Assembly (NCBI RefSeq): GCF_910592395.1
Contig: NC_088309.1
Location: forward strand, 1,118,501-1,182,500
DNA from: Lineus longissimus
Taxonomy: Eukaryota > Nemertea > Pilidiophora > Heteronemertea > Lineidae
Length of the DNA: 64,000 bases
Reading direction: 5' to 3'
The position numbers and the translations under genes are program-made. The stretch's first letter is position 1, and each line of letters begins with the position of its first letter. The notes below the pieces were generated by a model. The model was not told the DNA's origin, did not search any database, and saw nothing but the letters and a program-made list of their open reading frames with translations. Shown piece by piece: positions 49,281-61,600 of the stretch.

Positions 49281-51175
49281 ATTGATAGAGCAGCACGATA
49301 TTCCCTGAGGGTAGACCCAAGCTTTTTCCAATGACATTCATATTCTAAATGTAACATCATAGTGGTGATCGGTGGCAAACTTACATAACTTTTCATTTCA
49401 TTATTATGAATATTAGTTCGATTTCCATTAAAATAACCACTTCAGTAGTAGAACCTCTCTCTTGGGACACCCTGTTGGCTCACAAATGCTGTCCTGAATT
49501 CAGAGGTCTCATGATTACAGAAATATTTAGTGGATAATACTATGTGCAGTGTCCTTTATAGAGAGGGTACCCTTAATAGAGAGGTGTCCCAGGGAGGTTC
49601 CACTGTACTTATAAAGTCTTAAATAACATGATTTCAGTCCATTGACTCCTCTGAATCCTCTGACTGATAGACTCATCTGTTTCCCTGAGAATAATGTGTT
49701 TCGTGGCCCATCATGAGCCCCCCACATTGCGTGACACTTCTACCCTTGCCATGATGATCACTCAGATTAAATGCTTCATTTCCATGGCAACGTCACATCC
49801 ATTCTTTGTGTGTAGTTATTGAGAGATGGAGGCCATGTCTGTAGGCTGGCGGCTATCTGTGTGTGCGCGTGGTGTGGGGAGGGTATAAAATGTTTAGAGG
49901 AGTTTAACACTTTCTATGGCTCAATATGTGCTTTGCCTCAAGCTACAACTATCAAATTGGTCGTTGGTCGTGTGGGTGCTTCCCATTCATCTGAACACAT
50001 TGGAACATAATTTAACATGATAAATGAAGAAAAGTAAATAAGACATCAAGTTTCAGAATTTTTGAGTATGATTTATAGTTTCATGACCCAAGATAGACCC
50101 CCTAGATGCACCTGGTTGCCCTACATACATATTGATATTGTGATACAATCACACACCTTCTGGCAGTGTCCCACAATTCTCCCCTATTCATCGAACCAGC
50201 AAGCGACAATTTTCTTATTTATTCATCCACGACTAACGCTATGCAAACAAAAACGTCTTTATCTGATGTTTATTGACCATCTGCTAGGTTGACTGGTGGG
50301 TCCAAATTGTGATGTGAGAGGGAAGTAGACCATGACTGATTTCAGCTTCGTCAGTACCATATTTGATCATTTTCAAATTACTTAGGATAGTCCTTATTGA
50401 TAGGTCTACAAATGTCTGTGCAATGGCGATTTCTTCAGGTTTGCATCAAAAAATGTGCACAAGTGTTGTACACAAATTATTGGGGCTTTTGGATGTCACT
50501 CTATTTACAGGTTTGCATAGATCCTATCCCTGTCTTACATGTCTGACACTCGTTGAAATAAACTACACGCATTTACAATCACCTCGTCAACTGAGCTACC
50601 TCGTTGACCGAGCTAGCCAAGATACCATGAGCACTATACAGCACCATGTATCGGCCAGAGTAATATGCGAATCAGGAAATGGCACTGGTGCGTGATTGTG
50701 CATATGAATTAAGTGATCATCGTGAACAGAGCACATTAATCAAACCTCACTGTAGCGATGGCATGCTTTAAAACGTGTCTTCCTTGGGATGAGGCATGGA
50801 TGTGAACTTTCCAATACAGAGTGGGCAAAGTTGTAGTGTATCTTGTCGCTGTTTTGATTAGGCCACTGAAAGTTAATTCAATGGTTCTTGTCAGCGGTGT
50901 TTAGGAAAGGGGGCACAATTTCCATCAGTGCATTTTCATAGATCCAAGGTCGTGTGAAGCTATTTGAAGATAACCGTTAAAAGAACCATACAATCAACTT
51001 TATCGTCCTCATGGTGTTTTGGGAAGTGGCATTATGGGATGCAAATTGACTGACTCAAAATGGCGGAAAGGGGTGTCTGCCCCACTGCTTGCCTGCGAGA
51101 CATTGGTGTGGTTTGGCTGCAAAAGCATAGATGTCACCACTATAAATATCACATCACAAATTTTATGGGTCTCTT

Positions 51176-51212
51176 CAGTGGCAGAACCAGAAATTTTTAT
51201 AAGGGGACGGGG
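51176..51212 (+). mobile_element. Possible terminus of a hAT-type DNA transposon
   Basis: CAGTGGCAGAACCAGAAATT followed by TTTATAAGGGGACGGGG resembles the CAGTGGCGGATCCAGAA...GGGG ends common to hAT-like elements in animal genomes. The opposite end was not found, so it would be a fragment. Confidence 0.35.
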
Positions 51213-52554
51213 CAGCCAACCGTGAAATCACACAGACATTCTCAGAGAAAATGGGAAGAATGACATTTTCTGTCATGTTTTCCATTGAAATATGAGAATT
51301 ACTTCCTCTTCTGGGTTGCATTTGATGTCCTGGAGCCAAGTTTCACGAGAGAAACTGGCTCACTTTTGTTAAGATGCTTCCTTGTGTGGAGGAAAATGTG
51401 GGCCTACAAACACAAACGTTTTAAAATTCTTTCAGAAAACAACTGAATTTCAGGAAGAGGGTTAAGTGTTGACAATTGGTACCACCATTTTGGCTAGAAC
51501 TTGAAATCCTAAAGCGATTGGAACTCTTTCAAAACAAATTGTTTGGCAATGAATGTCGAGGATGAGAAACGTCACTTTCAACAGATAATGTCATGGTTTT
51601 TCAAAAGCTCAAAAACCTAAGAGTGTTCCATTGAGGTCAAAGGGTAAAGATGCCTCCATCCTCCACTCTGATACTCTTAGTCAGCATTCTTCATCTCATA
51701 ACCTAATGCCACCTCATCATGGTATATTGATGAGCCAATGTAGAAATGAAAAATACGTGACCAGATTGCAATGACGGAGAAAATATTGAGTTTCTTGGAG
51801 CTGCGGGGATGTCACGAATGGCCATGATTAGGGCGGATGAAGGCATTGTGGTTCATGTCATGGTAAGAATACCAAAAGCCTCTCTATATTCATCTGCATC
51901 TGATTTATGTACTTTTGGTATCTAAATAAGTAAAGTTAGTTTGAAACAAAAAACATCAAGTCTACCTTTGGGTATCTTTCTTTTCTGAAAGCATTTTGTG
52001 TGATTGGCAGTTTCTCTTAACTAAATTCCTCCATTTATTTCATAACCAGATATTTGCGCCAATCGTTGCAAGAGAGTAGAATGGAAAATAATTAGGCCTG
52101 GAAGTGGTTTCTATGGCAACAGTTCCTGATTACTTACAGATTGAAGCGCATGCATGATGGCGACATTTACACTTTCATATAAAACAGGCACATCTGATTA
52201 GAAACACGCATTGATGACAAACCAAAGATCAGTGTGACATGTACTCGTCGCAGCACACATTTGTTCTCCTCTGATCTCATCCTCACCTGGAAAAAGGCAT
52301 AGCAAGTCTTCATCATCGCTTGGATTGCAGATACCCATTGAGACGTATTCCTGTCCATCTTCTTCCTGCTTGACTTTTTCTCAGAAGTATTCCTCAGGAG
52401 AAATCTTGTTGGCTCCTCTTCCAAGTGACATGATGGTCGTATTAGGTGTCTGAGATGTAATGATAGGATCAGTTTCGTAGGTTGTCACGTAGAGTCTGCT
52501 CTTATCTAGTGGCATGTTTCTAGTAGTGGATTGTATATTAACTTGGTGTACAAC

Positions 52555-52657
52555 ATGATGGATTATGCTGCAGCTACGGGTAATTACTACCAGTGTATGG
52601 ACTTATCGACTAGGGCGCTGTCGGTCCAGGTCCAACCATCATCGCCTCAGTATCATG
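52555..52657 (+). CDS. ARNT: ARNT N-terminal exon, first member of a tandem exon array
   Basis: ATGATGGATTAT opens 34 codons ([20 protein letters not shown]...PQYHG) and ends CATG|gtaaga in phase 1, joining CATCTGAC of the exon at 54196. The second half of this exon and about 80 bases of following intron are the prototype of the 191-bp repeat downstream. Confidence 0.6.
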
Positions 52658-55600
52658 GTAAGAACTTTCAAGTTTACATGATTATGATGTTAAAGGTACC
52701 CAGCAGTATTGTCTGTTTCTCAACTCATTCAGCTTACTAGTATGACCAGACACTAGTGGTCAGTGTAGTTACTACAGAATGGACTTTTACGTTGTATTGA
52801 CGAAGGCCTTGTCAGTCCAGGTCCAACCATCATCGCCTCAATATCATGGTAAGAACTTTCAAGTTTACGTGATTATGATGTTAAAGGTATCCAGCAGTAT
52901 TGTCTGTTTCTCAACTCATTCAGCTTACTAGTATGACCAGACACTAGTGGTCAGTGTAGTTACTACAGAATGGACTTTTACGTTGTATTGACGAAGGCCC
53001 TGTCAGTCCAGGTCCAACCATCGTTGCCTCAGTATCATGGTAAGAACCTTCAAGTTTACGTGATTATGATGTTAAAGGTACCCAGCAGTATTGTCTGTTT
53101 CTCAACTCATTCAGCTTACTAGTATGACCAGACACTAGTGGTCAGTGTAGTTACTACAGAATGGACTTTTACGTTGTATTGACGAAGGCCCAGTAACAAG
53201 GGGATGGCAAGGAGGGAATATACAATGTATCCCCAATGGGTGGCTAAAATGTGTTTTTCATACAGGCTTAGCCTTTATCAAAAGTTTAAGAAACTCGCAT
53301 CTGTTGAGGTTGTTACAAAAACACAATCTGCATTCATCAGTATTCAATCCCTGTACCCATACTGCTACTTTCACGCTTTGTTGTCTTGACCAACTGTTCT
53401 CTCCTCCAAGGAAGACATATTTATAAAGCAATCATTGTGGCCTGTTCTTCCAAAGTGTTCAGGGGGCCCACGAGTCTCTGTGTTGACTGCAGACCTGACC
53501 TGGCCACATCGTGAAGAGGAAATATCAATATGCCTGATCATGTTCTCCCCAGAAATCTAATCAATCAATTTGGCACAATGATTTTCATTCCCCATCATCC
53601 CCATGGCCTACCCCTAATCCACTTCATTGCTATGTCAGATTCAATTACTTAACAAAGTGACGTGACTTCATGATACGTGTGAACCATCACAAGGTCAAAT
53701 GTTTTCTTTCCGCGACAAAGGTATGATCTCTAGAAGCGTTACTATGACATCCATTTTCGATTCGACACAAACTGCGCTCAAACTGTGTTGGGGTTTGAGC
53801 TTTTGGTCTGGGATAGTCAAAAACACTTCTGAGAAATCCTGGCCGGATACTTGGCCCATTTTACTCATGATCTTGGAAGGTGGTGACCATGGAGATATTC
53901 GTTTATGATCGAATACTTGCTGCGTTGTCTCCAGATTATATTTCTTTAAGCAACATTGAGCGCGGTCATGAAACGGAGGGGTGATTGATGCGTATGATAC
54001 ACTGTGCATACTTAATAGTACCTTTTTGGTTGAAGTCGAAAAAAATACCCTCTGCAAAAAGGTGTGCCAGTCCCCTTTATTGATCAGCGATGGTTCTCTC
54101 CAACCTCATGATGATTCAAATGATGATAGGGTTACAAGTCTCAGTAGTTTAAACTCTGTAATTTACTGATTTGTCCATATTTTCTATTGTTGCAGCATCT
54201 GACTCATCTAACAAAAGAAAGAGGAAGCTGGGAAGAGAGTAAGTTTGACTGATCAGGGAATCTGACTTTGATATCCTCGCCATGCAGGGGAGGGCTACGA
54301 CAATTGTTGTTTGATTCTAACACACTGGCCTGGTGACAAAATATACCAAACGGTATCCTAAGAAGGCCTTTGTCACAGGATGTCAATGATTGTAATGAAG
54401 AAAGCCCGAACCTGGATTTGATCGCAGAGGTCCTTGGTGTTGCATTTCGGTCTTACTCTTCAACAAGAACAAATGCTACATCCCATATACATGGTGTACA
54501 GTACATAATGATATAAAGGGGCCAAATACATGGTTTGCGTGCAAATCATGAATTGCTACGTGTACCTGGGGAGGGCGTACAAAGCATGCCTCACACACTG
54601 TGACTGATTATCAATTAGTACGAAGCTTGGGCTATGCTCTAGAGAATGGCCAATTGTAGTCATGGCTTGGCAGCGTGCTGTGCATGTGAGATGTGATGAT
54701 GGTGAAGTTTGAAGCAAGGAGCGGATGATGTCTCATGAAACGACTTGAATTCTTATATTATATGTCTCTGTCGTTCTATTTCAGTTCTGATGATGAAGAC
54801 AGCCAAGAAGGTGTGTTTGCCCGAGATGCAGATCAATCTGATAAGGAGAGGTTTGCCAGGTAAGTTTTCGGCGTTTACCGAGTTTCTCTAGAGAGGGCAG
54901 TTCTTTGCATGAATTTATTTCGCCGATCGCCAAAACAAAGAGAAACTTTGTGTGTTTACAGCAGATATTTTCAGTATGGAGATTGAAGTAGATGTAGCAC
55001 ACAGTGCATCGGAAAACCTTGGCCTCACTTGTCATTCACTCCTTCAGGGCTGCAGGTAGAGGTTCTCCTAGTGCATCAGGTAATGCATTGTTACACTATG
55101 CATTTGAAGGCTACCTGGATGAGTCATCACTCGGTACACTCAGCTGTATGCCCAGCATTGTTAAAATTCGACCAACTGTTCAAGTACATTGTCCACTTTG
55201 GATGCTTTGAGCCTCCTACAGGAGAAAATTTAAAATGAGGTGGATCTGGATCACAATGTCCTCCTATCATATTTTGTATTTCTTCCTTTCCCTGTTAGGC
55301 AGTTCATGTTGAGTAACCAGGAAGTTTTCCTCACCTAAGTGCAGTATCATCATCCTTGTCTAGAGTTTTACGCCCCGATATTCTGATGAGGGCTATTCAA
55401 ATAAAAGATGTGTAGGCCTACTTCCTTGTCGTGTTTGATGTTCGAGCAGGTGATAATCTCAGGTGTGTTCATATGAGGCAGTTGAGTTGGTGTGTCACAT
55501 CAAAGCAGTCCAGTTGTGGAGTTTCATTAATTTCAATGATTTCGTTAATTCTTGATGGTCTTCATGTCGCGTCGTTGTAATCGTTTCCTCAGGGATAACG

Positions 55601-58600
55601 GGCAGATTCTGCCGTATTCTGTTACTCCGCCCAATCAGGACTATACATACAGTCAGAATGTGTACGAAAATAATGCGAGTAGCTCTCAGGACAAGAGAAG
55701 GTAACATGGCCTTGTATCAGCTACAGGTTTTAGCCAGCATTTGGTGAACATTTCCCTTTAGAATGGTATTTTCTCCTCAGTCCTGCAGAATCCAGATCAG
55801 CTACATTTGATTACATTTTGTCAATGTTTTGTCAAAGGGCATATTCACCTTGAGATGTTGAAATTTGACTCTCGATCCCCAAGGAATATTTTCAGTGTGT
55901 CACTCTAGATATATTCATATATGTATGTTTTGAATTTGTCAGTGTATAGTTGAACGTAGCCAATCATCAAAATTTCAAACTTTTCATCACAAAGAGTCAT
56001 TTATGAAAAATGTGAACTTTTGAGGATTGGCCAACTTGAGAGAAATATTTTCGTATTTGGTTTAGCTGAATGCTGGCACCTCTTGTTAATGTCCTGCACA
56101 TTGGGATATGCTGTATATCAGGTCTTCTCTTACAAATGTTATCATTCTACGAGATATATTGTCAGATATTGCAATGACATGTTAACACTGGTGATGCAGA
56201 ATTTATACTCTGTTGGCAAAATTGGCACTAACTCGAAACAAGATGCTAAGAAAGAGCAAAGTTGGGGGTTTGAGACCGTGGCAGAGTTACACTAGATTGT
56301 TAGTTCTTCCCGCTGAGAATTTGATGCCATGGAGAAAAGTGTCATTTGCCCAACTTCATATGTTCAAAAACCTCTCCACCCCTAAATCTCTGTACTTACT
56401 ACTCTATTTCCGGTTGCAGTCCCAAGTCACTGGAGGCTCGGTAGGTCTATTTTCATTGCTCCATTGCGGAGTTTCCTTTAACTGTGCATAATTATTCTGC
56501 ATTTTGTTATTATTTTGGCCTTTGGTTTTTCAAAATTATTGTAACTTTGAAGTTCAGTAGATACAAACCTATAGAACTACCAGTATTAAGAACTTCAATT
56601 CTCAACATTTGTTGTTGGTTCTGCAGCTCTATTTTGACAGTGGTGAATTCTATAGGTTGACTGAAAAGATGGTATTTACCTTCCTGCCTTTTGACTAAAT
56701 CTTTTGCATCTTAAAACAACATTTGGCACTTCGAATTTACTCAAACAAAAGTCATTTGCAGCCCCTATAATGTTGAGTCATGTTGGCCTTGGGACAAATA
56801 GATGCAAGTTGTGTCTTTGAAATTAAGTTAATTTGGAAATGTTTGAACATGTTACAAGATGATAGCGTGGAACCTATATGTACTTCCAATAATCTCTAGC
56901 AAGTAAAGGCTAGTGTGAGGAGTTATCTTACAGAAGTCCTTTTGTTAAGTTGGCTTTCCTTAGGGCCAGTTTTTTTTAACAGTAAAACCTTACCTCTGAA
57001 CCTGTAGAATGTTTCTAATATGTAACACCCTTGCTTGTAGGAACTCTGTTGTGCATACCATGTTTTGCAAATCAGAATGGATTGAGTTTAAATGGCTAAG
57101 GAGCTGGTGTGTGAAGCTACTGAGTTGCGAGGCTTGATTCATAAAAAACAGAACCTTCTACAGACTAGACTAGTCTGTTGTTTTCATTTCCATACAAAAC
57201 GCTTGCGTATTATAATAATGTAATCCTCTTTATGATTTCATTCCTGTTTTGATGATTCAGCAAATATTGAAAAGTCTGAGAATACAGCATATCCCAAGCA
57301 TGGTTAATTTGTAAAAATTTGGATTTCTTATTCTCTTCATGTTTTATATTGTAAGAATACTGTTTAGCGAAAACAATGCTTTTATTGAAGAGGGTATACT
57401 TTGCAAGGGTCTGTATATAATGGGGTAAGGGACTTTTGATAAATCCGGGGTCTGGATATAATGGGGTAAGGGACTTTTGATAAATCCAGGGTCTGGATAT
57501 AATGGGGTAAGGGACTTTTGATGATCCAGGGTCTGGATATAATGGGGTAAGGGACTTTTGATAAATCCAGGGTCTGGATATAATGGGGTAAGGGACTTTT
57601 GATAAATCCCTGGTAAGTTGACCTTTTCAAGGACTGTGTGACAATATCGCTAACTGCTGATGACATAAATGGCATCATGTGAAACGACCCGACAGAGGGG
57701 CCAGCAAATAATGTTACAATGACGCATTGGATCTCACAACATCTATAAACCTTGCATCCATGCAAAGTATACCATGCTCCTGTTTTCCTCTGTGAAAAGA
57801 AGGGGTGTCCCAGAAGAAGAGATTGTGTCACATCAAGTCTTCTTCCCAAAATTCATGCTTGATTTCCAAAGATTTTGCTCAAACAAGGTGAGCAGGGCAC
57901 TCACCTAGTTTGCCAGTCTGGAGACGTGTCTGATGTCAGAAATCTAAACGTCAACAGAGGATCAACCAGGGGAAGACCCAAAAACAAGACCATACTTCCA
58001 CTTCCATCTCACCTGATGTAGACTTTCTTTCCTTTAAAATGTCTTCTTCTTTTTGCTGATAGGGAGAGCCACTGTGAGATTGAACGTCGACGACGGAATA
58101 AGATGACGGCGTACTTGAACGAGCTTTGTGATATGGTGCCCACGTGCAGTACACTTGCTCGTAAGCCAGACAAACTCACAATTCTAAGAATGGCTGTGTC
58201 ACACATGAAAAACCTGCGAGGTGACTATCTCATTCCTCTAGATACAGTACGTCCCAGCAAAACGACTCAGACTTTTATGGGACGCACTGTATACTCCTCT
58301 TTCACACACTGTATTTTAACGTGCACTTTATTGTTCTTCTGTAGAGAGAGCCACTGCGAAATTGAAAAACGTCGCCGACACCGGATGAATAATTACATGA
58401 AAGAACTTTGCAGCATGGTATCGGCTGATGGGTCCCTTGGCCGAAAGCCTGACAAACTCACCATTCTCACTCAAGCAGTGGCTCATATGCAGAGTCTCAG
58501 GGGTAAAGCTGCCTATTCTACTCAGCTTGGAATTTTTGCCACTTTGTACTCAGTGTTCTCAACAGTAGTTTTAAAGAAGGACTCCCTGCCCCTCTTTGTG

Positions 58601-61600
58601 TACCAGGGACCTCCTTACTTTAGAACTATTGATGATTTGGAATGAAGTTACGGTTGAAATTTGTAATGGTGAATTAATCCTTATGCCTCGAGTATTAAAA
58701 AGTGTATTTTGAAATAATGTATTGTAAGTAAAGCACATTTTTGAAGAAAGAAATTATTTCTCAAAAAATCTGAATTTTTTGGTTCAGTGCTTGTGGAAGC
58801 AATGATAGATCCTGCCAACTGAGAAGCTGTTGAGAACACTGGTACTAGTTGTTTCCAATTGACAGACTTGGGGCAGTCTCTGTCCCACACCTCTGCTTAA
58901 AGCCCGGTCCCTATGCCCCAGCCGGGCACAGCATGCTCTCCCTGCTGTGCCAGGCCAGCCCTGAGAGATTTTCAGTATGCATACAGTCTCAGGACTTCAG
59001 ACTATCTCTGCAGTAGAAGTCACTAGTCTTGTGCCCTGCTAAAAACCTTTAGCTGTAACACTATAGGTTACTGGATTAGACTGGGGAATGAATGTAAAAC
59101 GCCATGAGACAGTACAGTTGTACAGTATATAGCTCCACACAAGAACTTATATTTCATTTACCTTTTCAATAGACTGTCACATGCACCAAGATATACATGT
59201 ACATTTGTATATAACCAGGGCTCTGATCTACCCAGCCCCCAAAAAACTGTTTCATTGTCCTTCATCCCTGCATGCTCCAAAAGACATGAACCTTTTTGTA
59301 CAGAATCTGACATAATTTCTGACAAATAGTTCCACTAGTATTCCATGTGGCAGACATGGTTGCAGGTCCCACGCTTAAATTAGCTTTCTTAATGGGCTGT
59401 TTAGATTTGGAAGTGAACCGTTTTTACACCACTTCCCTACAACTCATTTTTCAATACATTTTTCTTGTAAGATGGACCTTTTTGAAGTCTCGTTAACAAT
59501 AACATCACGGCACCAACAAAGTAGATTTCTAGCTAGATTCTGCATCATTTCATCAACCTTGTGATGTCAATCTCGTTACTTGAAAACCTTTGAAAGTTTT
59601 CTGTTTTTCTGGGAGGAAATAAATCATTCCTTGTTCATGACTAACTAATCATGACTTGCGGGTAGCGCATGACCATTTAAACTGGCAGGATGGGCCTCTT
59701 GACATTTAACCCAAATAATAAGCAAATCATGATCTGACAAATATAGAATAGCCACCTTTATTTTCCTCTTGATCTGTTGTATTTGATGCAAGTTTATTCT
59801 ATTCTAGTCAGTTGACCTCGAAATTGTTGAATCATTCATTTCGTGTTTTCGAGCAAAAACATCAACATTTCTAGTACTTTAATATGACCCTGTTAATCAC
59901 CGGTATGTATGTTCCCCAACATTAAGGTGATGAAAATGACCAACTATCAAGACAAAATAAAGACTTAGATGATGGAAGCATTACTGGAGCATTTTATATC
60001 TAGTACTAGGTAACAGATCCTGATAATAGGGGGAGTTTACAAGATAGCAGGTGCTATTCAATGGCTATGGCTCCGTTGGCTGGTTTTGGCTTGATTTTTG
60101 TCAGAAAATACACGTGAAGCACCTGAGCCAGGTTCTCATAGAAGTTCACTTTGAATTGTTCACATTTGTTCTCATTTTACGTCAAATACAGATAGAGCGA
60201 GCATCTCTGATGACTGCTATGATACAAGACATGTAGAAGTCTCACGGCCAAACACCTTTAAATCATTCTGTCCGTTCAGGAATTTTGATGTTGGAATCTT
60301 CAAGTTTGAAAAGTGAACTTCTGTGTAAACCAGCCAAAGAGTTTTGTCCATTTTTGACTCCGCCTCACCTTGTGTGGTTACTAACCTGGTGCGGTTGTTT
60401 CAGGTACTGGTAACACAGGGACTGACGGCACATACAAACCATCCTTCCTCACCGATCAAGAGCTCAAGCACCTGATTTTGGAGGTAAGTGGATGTCAAAG
60501 TAAAGATATGATACCAGACATGGGCATATCATGTATTTCAATTGGCACTTCCATTGAATGAGACCTACTCTGTGAGGCCAAGATTCTGATGACAGGGTGT
60601 GTCAGGATGAGGAAAAGATCAATCAAGATATGTGATATGTTTCAGGCAGCTGATGGTTTCCTGTTTGTCGTGCAATGTGATACCGGGCGGATCATCTATG
60701 TGTCCGACTCTGTGGTACCCGTCCTCCATCACTCACAGAACGAATGGTTCAGTCGCACCATGTACGAGATGGTTCATCAAGATGACGTGGACAAGATCAG
60801 AGAGCAGTTATCGACCGCTGAGTCGTCAAATACTGGCCGTATTCTCGACCTGAAGAGTAAGTATCACAATACATGTATGTACTAATGCATAAACCAGTTG
60901 TAACTGTAGGCAATTGCAACCTGTTAGCATCACAGATGTCAAACAACAGATTGCCACATGGGTTCCTCGCAGCAGAGACTGGTATCCCATATCTGCTGGC
61001 TGACCCGAACAAGATGAGGATAGAGGATTTTGATCTTGCTCTTCATTTCATATAAGTTGTTTCGCGGTCTGTGGTAGGAAGGTGGCAAATGGTATTCAGA
61101 TCTTGTCTATTATTGCTCACTAATAGTCCTCCATTACTTTTTCAGCTGGTACCGTTAAGAAGGAAGGTCATCAATGTAAGTACAGACTGACCAACTGTAG
61201 ATCATGAGGTGAATAATAAGCTCCCAGTTGAATTCTTGGTGTCACTTTTAATAGTCAGTCGGCATTCTATGAGTTGTTAGTGGCCCTCCAATTTATATAA
61301 AACACTTTCTTCAACTTACAACTGACAACTTACATCTGTGTGTTTTCAGCTTCGATGAGACTGTGCATGGGATCACGTCGGGGCTTCATTTGTCGTATGA
61401 AGATGGGCAATGCACACATCGATGCATTGACTGCTAATCATACTGTACGGGCGCGCCAGAGAAACACGTTAGGAACGTCTCCTGACGGACAGCAATACGC
61501 AGTCATCCATGTGACTGGTTATATTAAGAATTGGCCTCCTTCGGGTAAGAAATATGCCGGTAAGGTCATCCATGATAGTTAATTAAACCTGCAGGAACTG

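Larger units (their letters stand above)
48393..52554. other. Presumed first intron or upstream region of ARNT
   Basis: No convincing exon was seen in these 4 kb. Contents: a GTGACCATGGTATCATATATCC tandem repeat of three copies at 49195-49280, a hAT-like end at 51176-51212, and a weak exon-like segment with ATGTCACGAATGG and donor CATG|gtaaga near 51812-51861 that I could not tie to ARNT. Confidence 0.35.
54860..58062. other. ARNT introns around the cassette exon
   Basis: Besides the cassette exon, a 33-nt segment with splice-like ends at about 55047-55079 is out of phase and was not accepted. A five-copy 41-bp minisatellite lies at 57408-57612. The rest is AT-rich with no recognised element. 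Confidence 0.4.

Noticed and set aside
53695-54057. 120-codon minus-strand open frame in the ARNT intron.
   Set aside because: No recognisable domain, no splice context, and composition like the surrounding intron.
55047-55079. Short exon-like segment (CTTCAG ... CATCAG|gtaatg) in the ARNT intron.
   Set aside because: It starts in phase 2 but ends in phase 1, so it cannot join 54859 to 55593, 58063 or 58345 in frame.
58063-58502. Considered that exon B belongs to a separate BMAL/Cycle gene or a pseudogene copy.
   Set aside because: It keeps exact length, both splice sites, phases and an open frame, and no second set of PAS exons is present in the 1.9-kb intron that follows.
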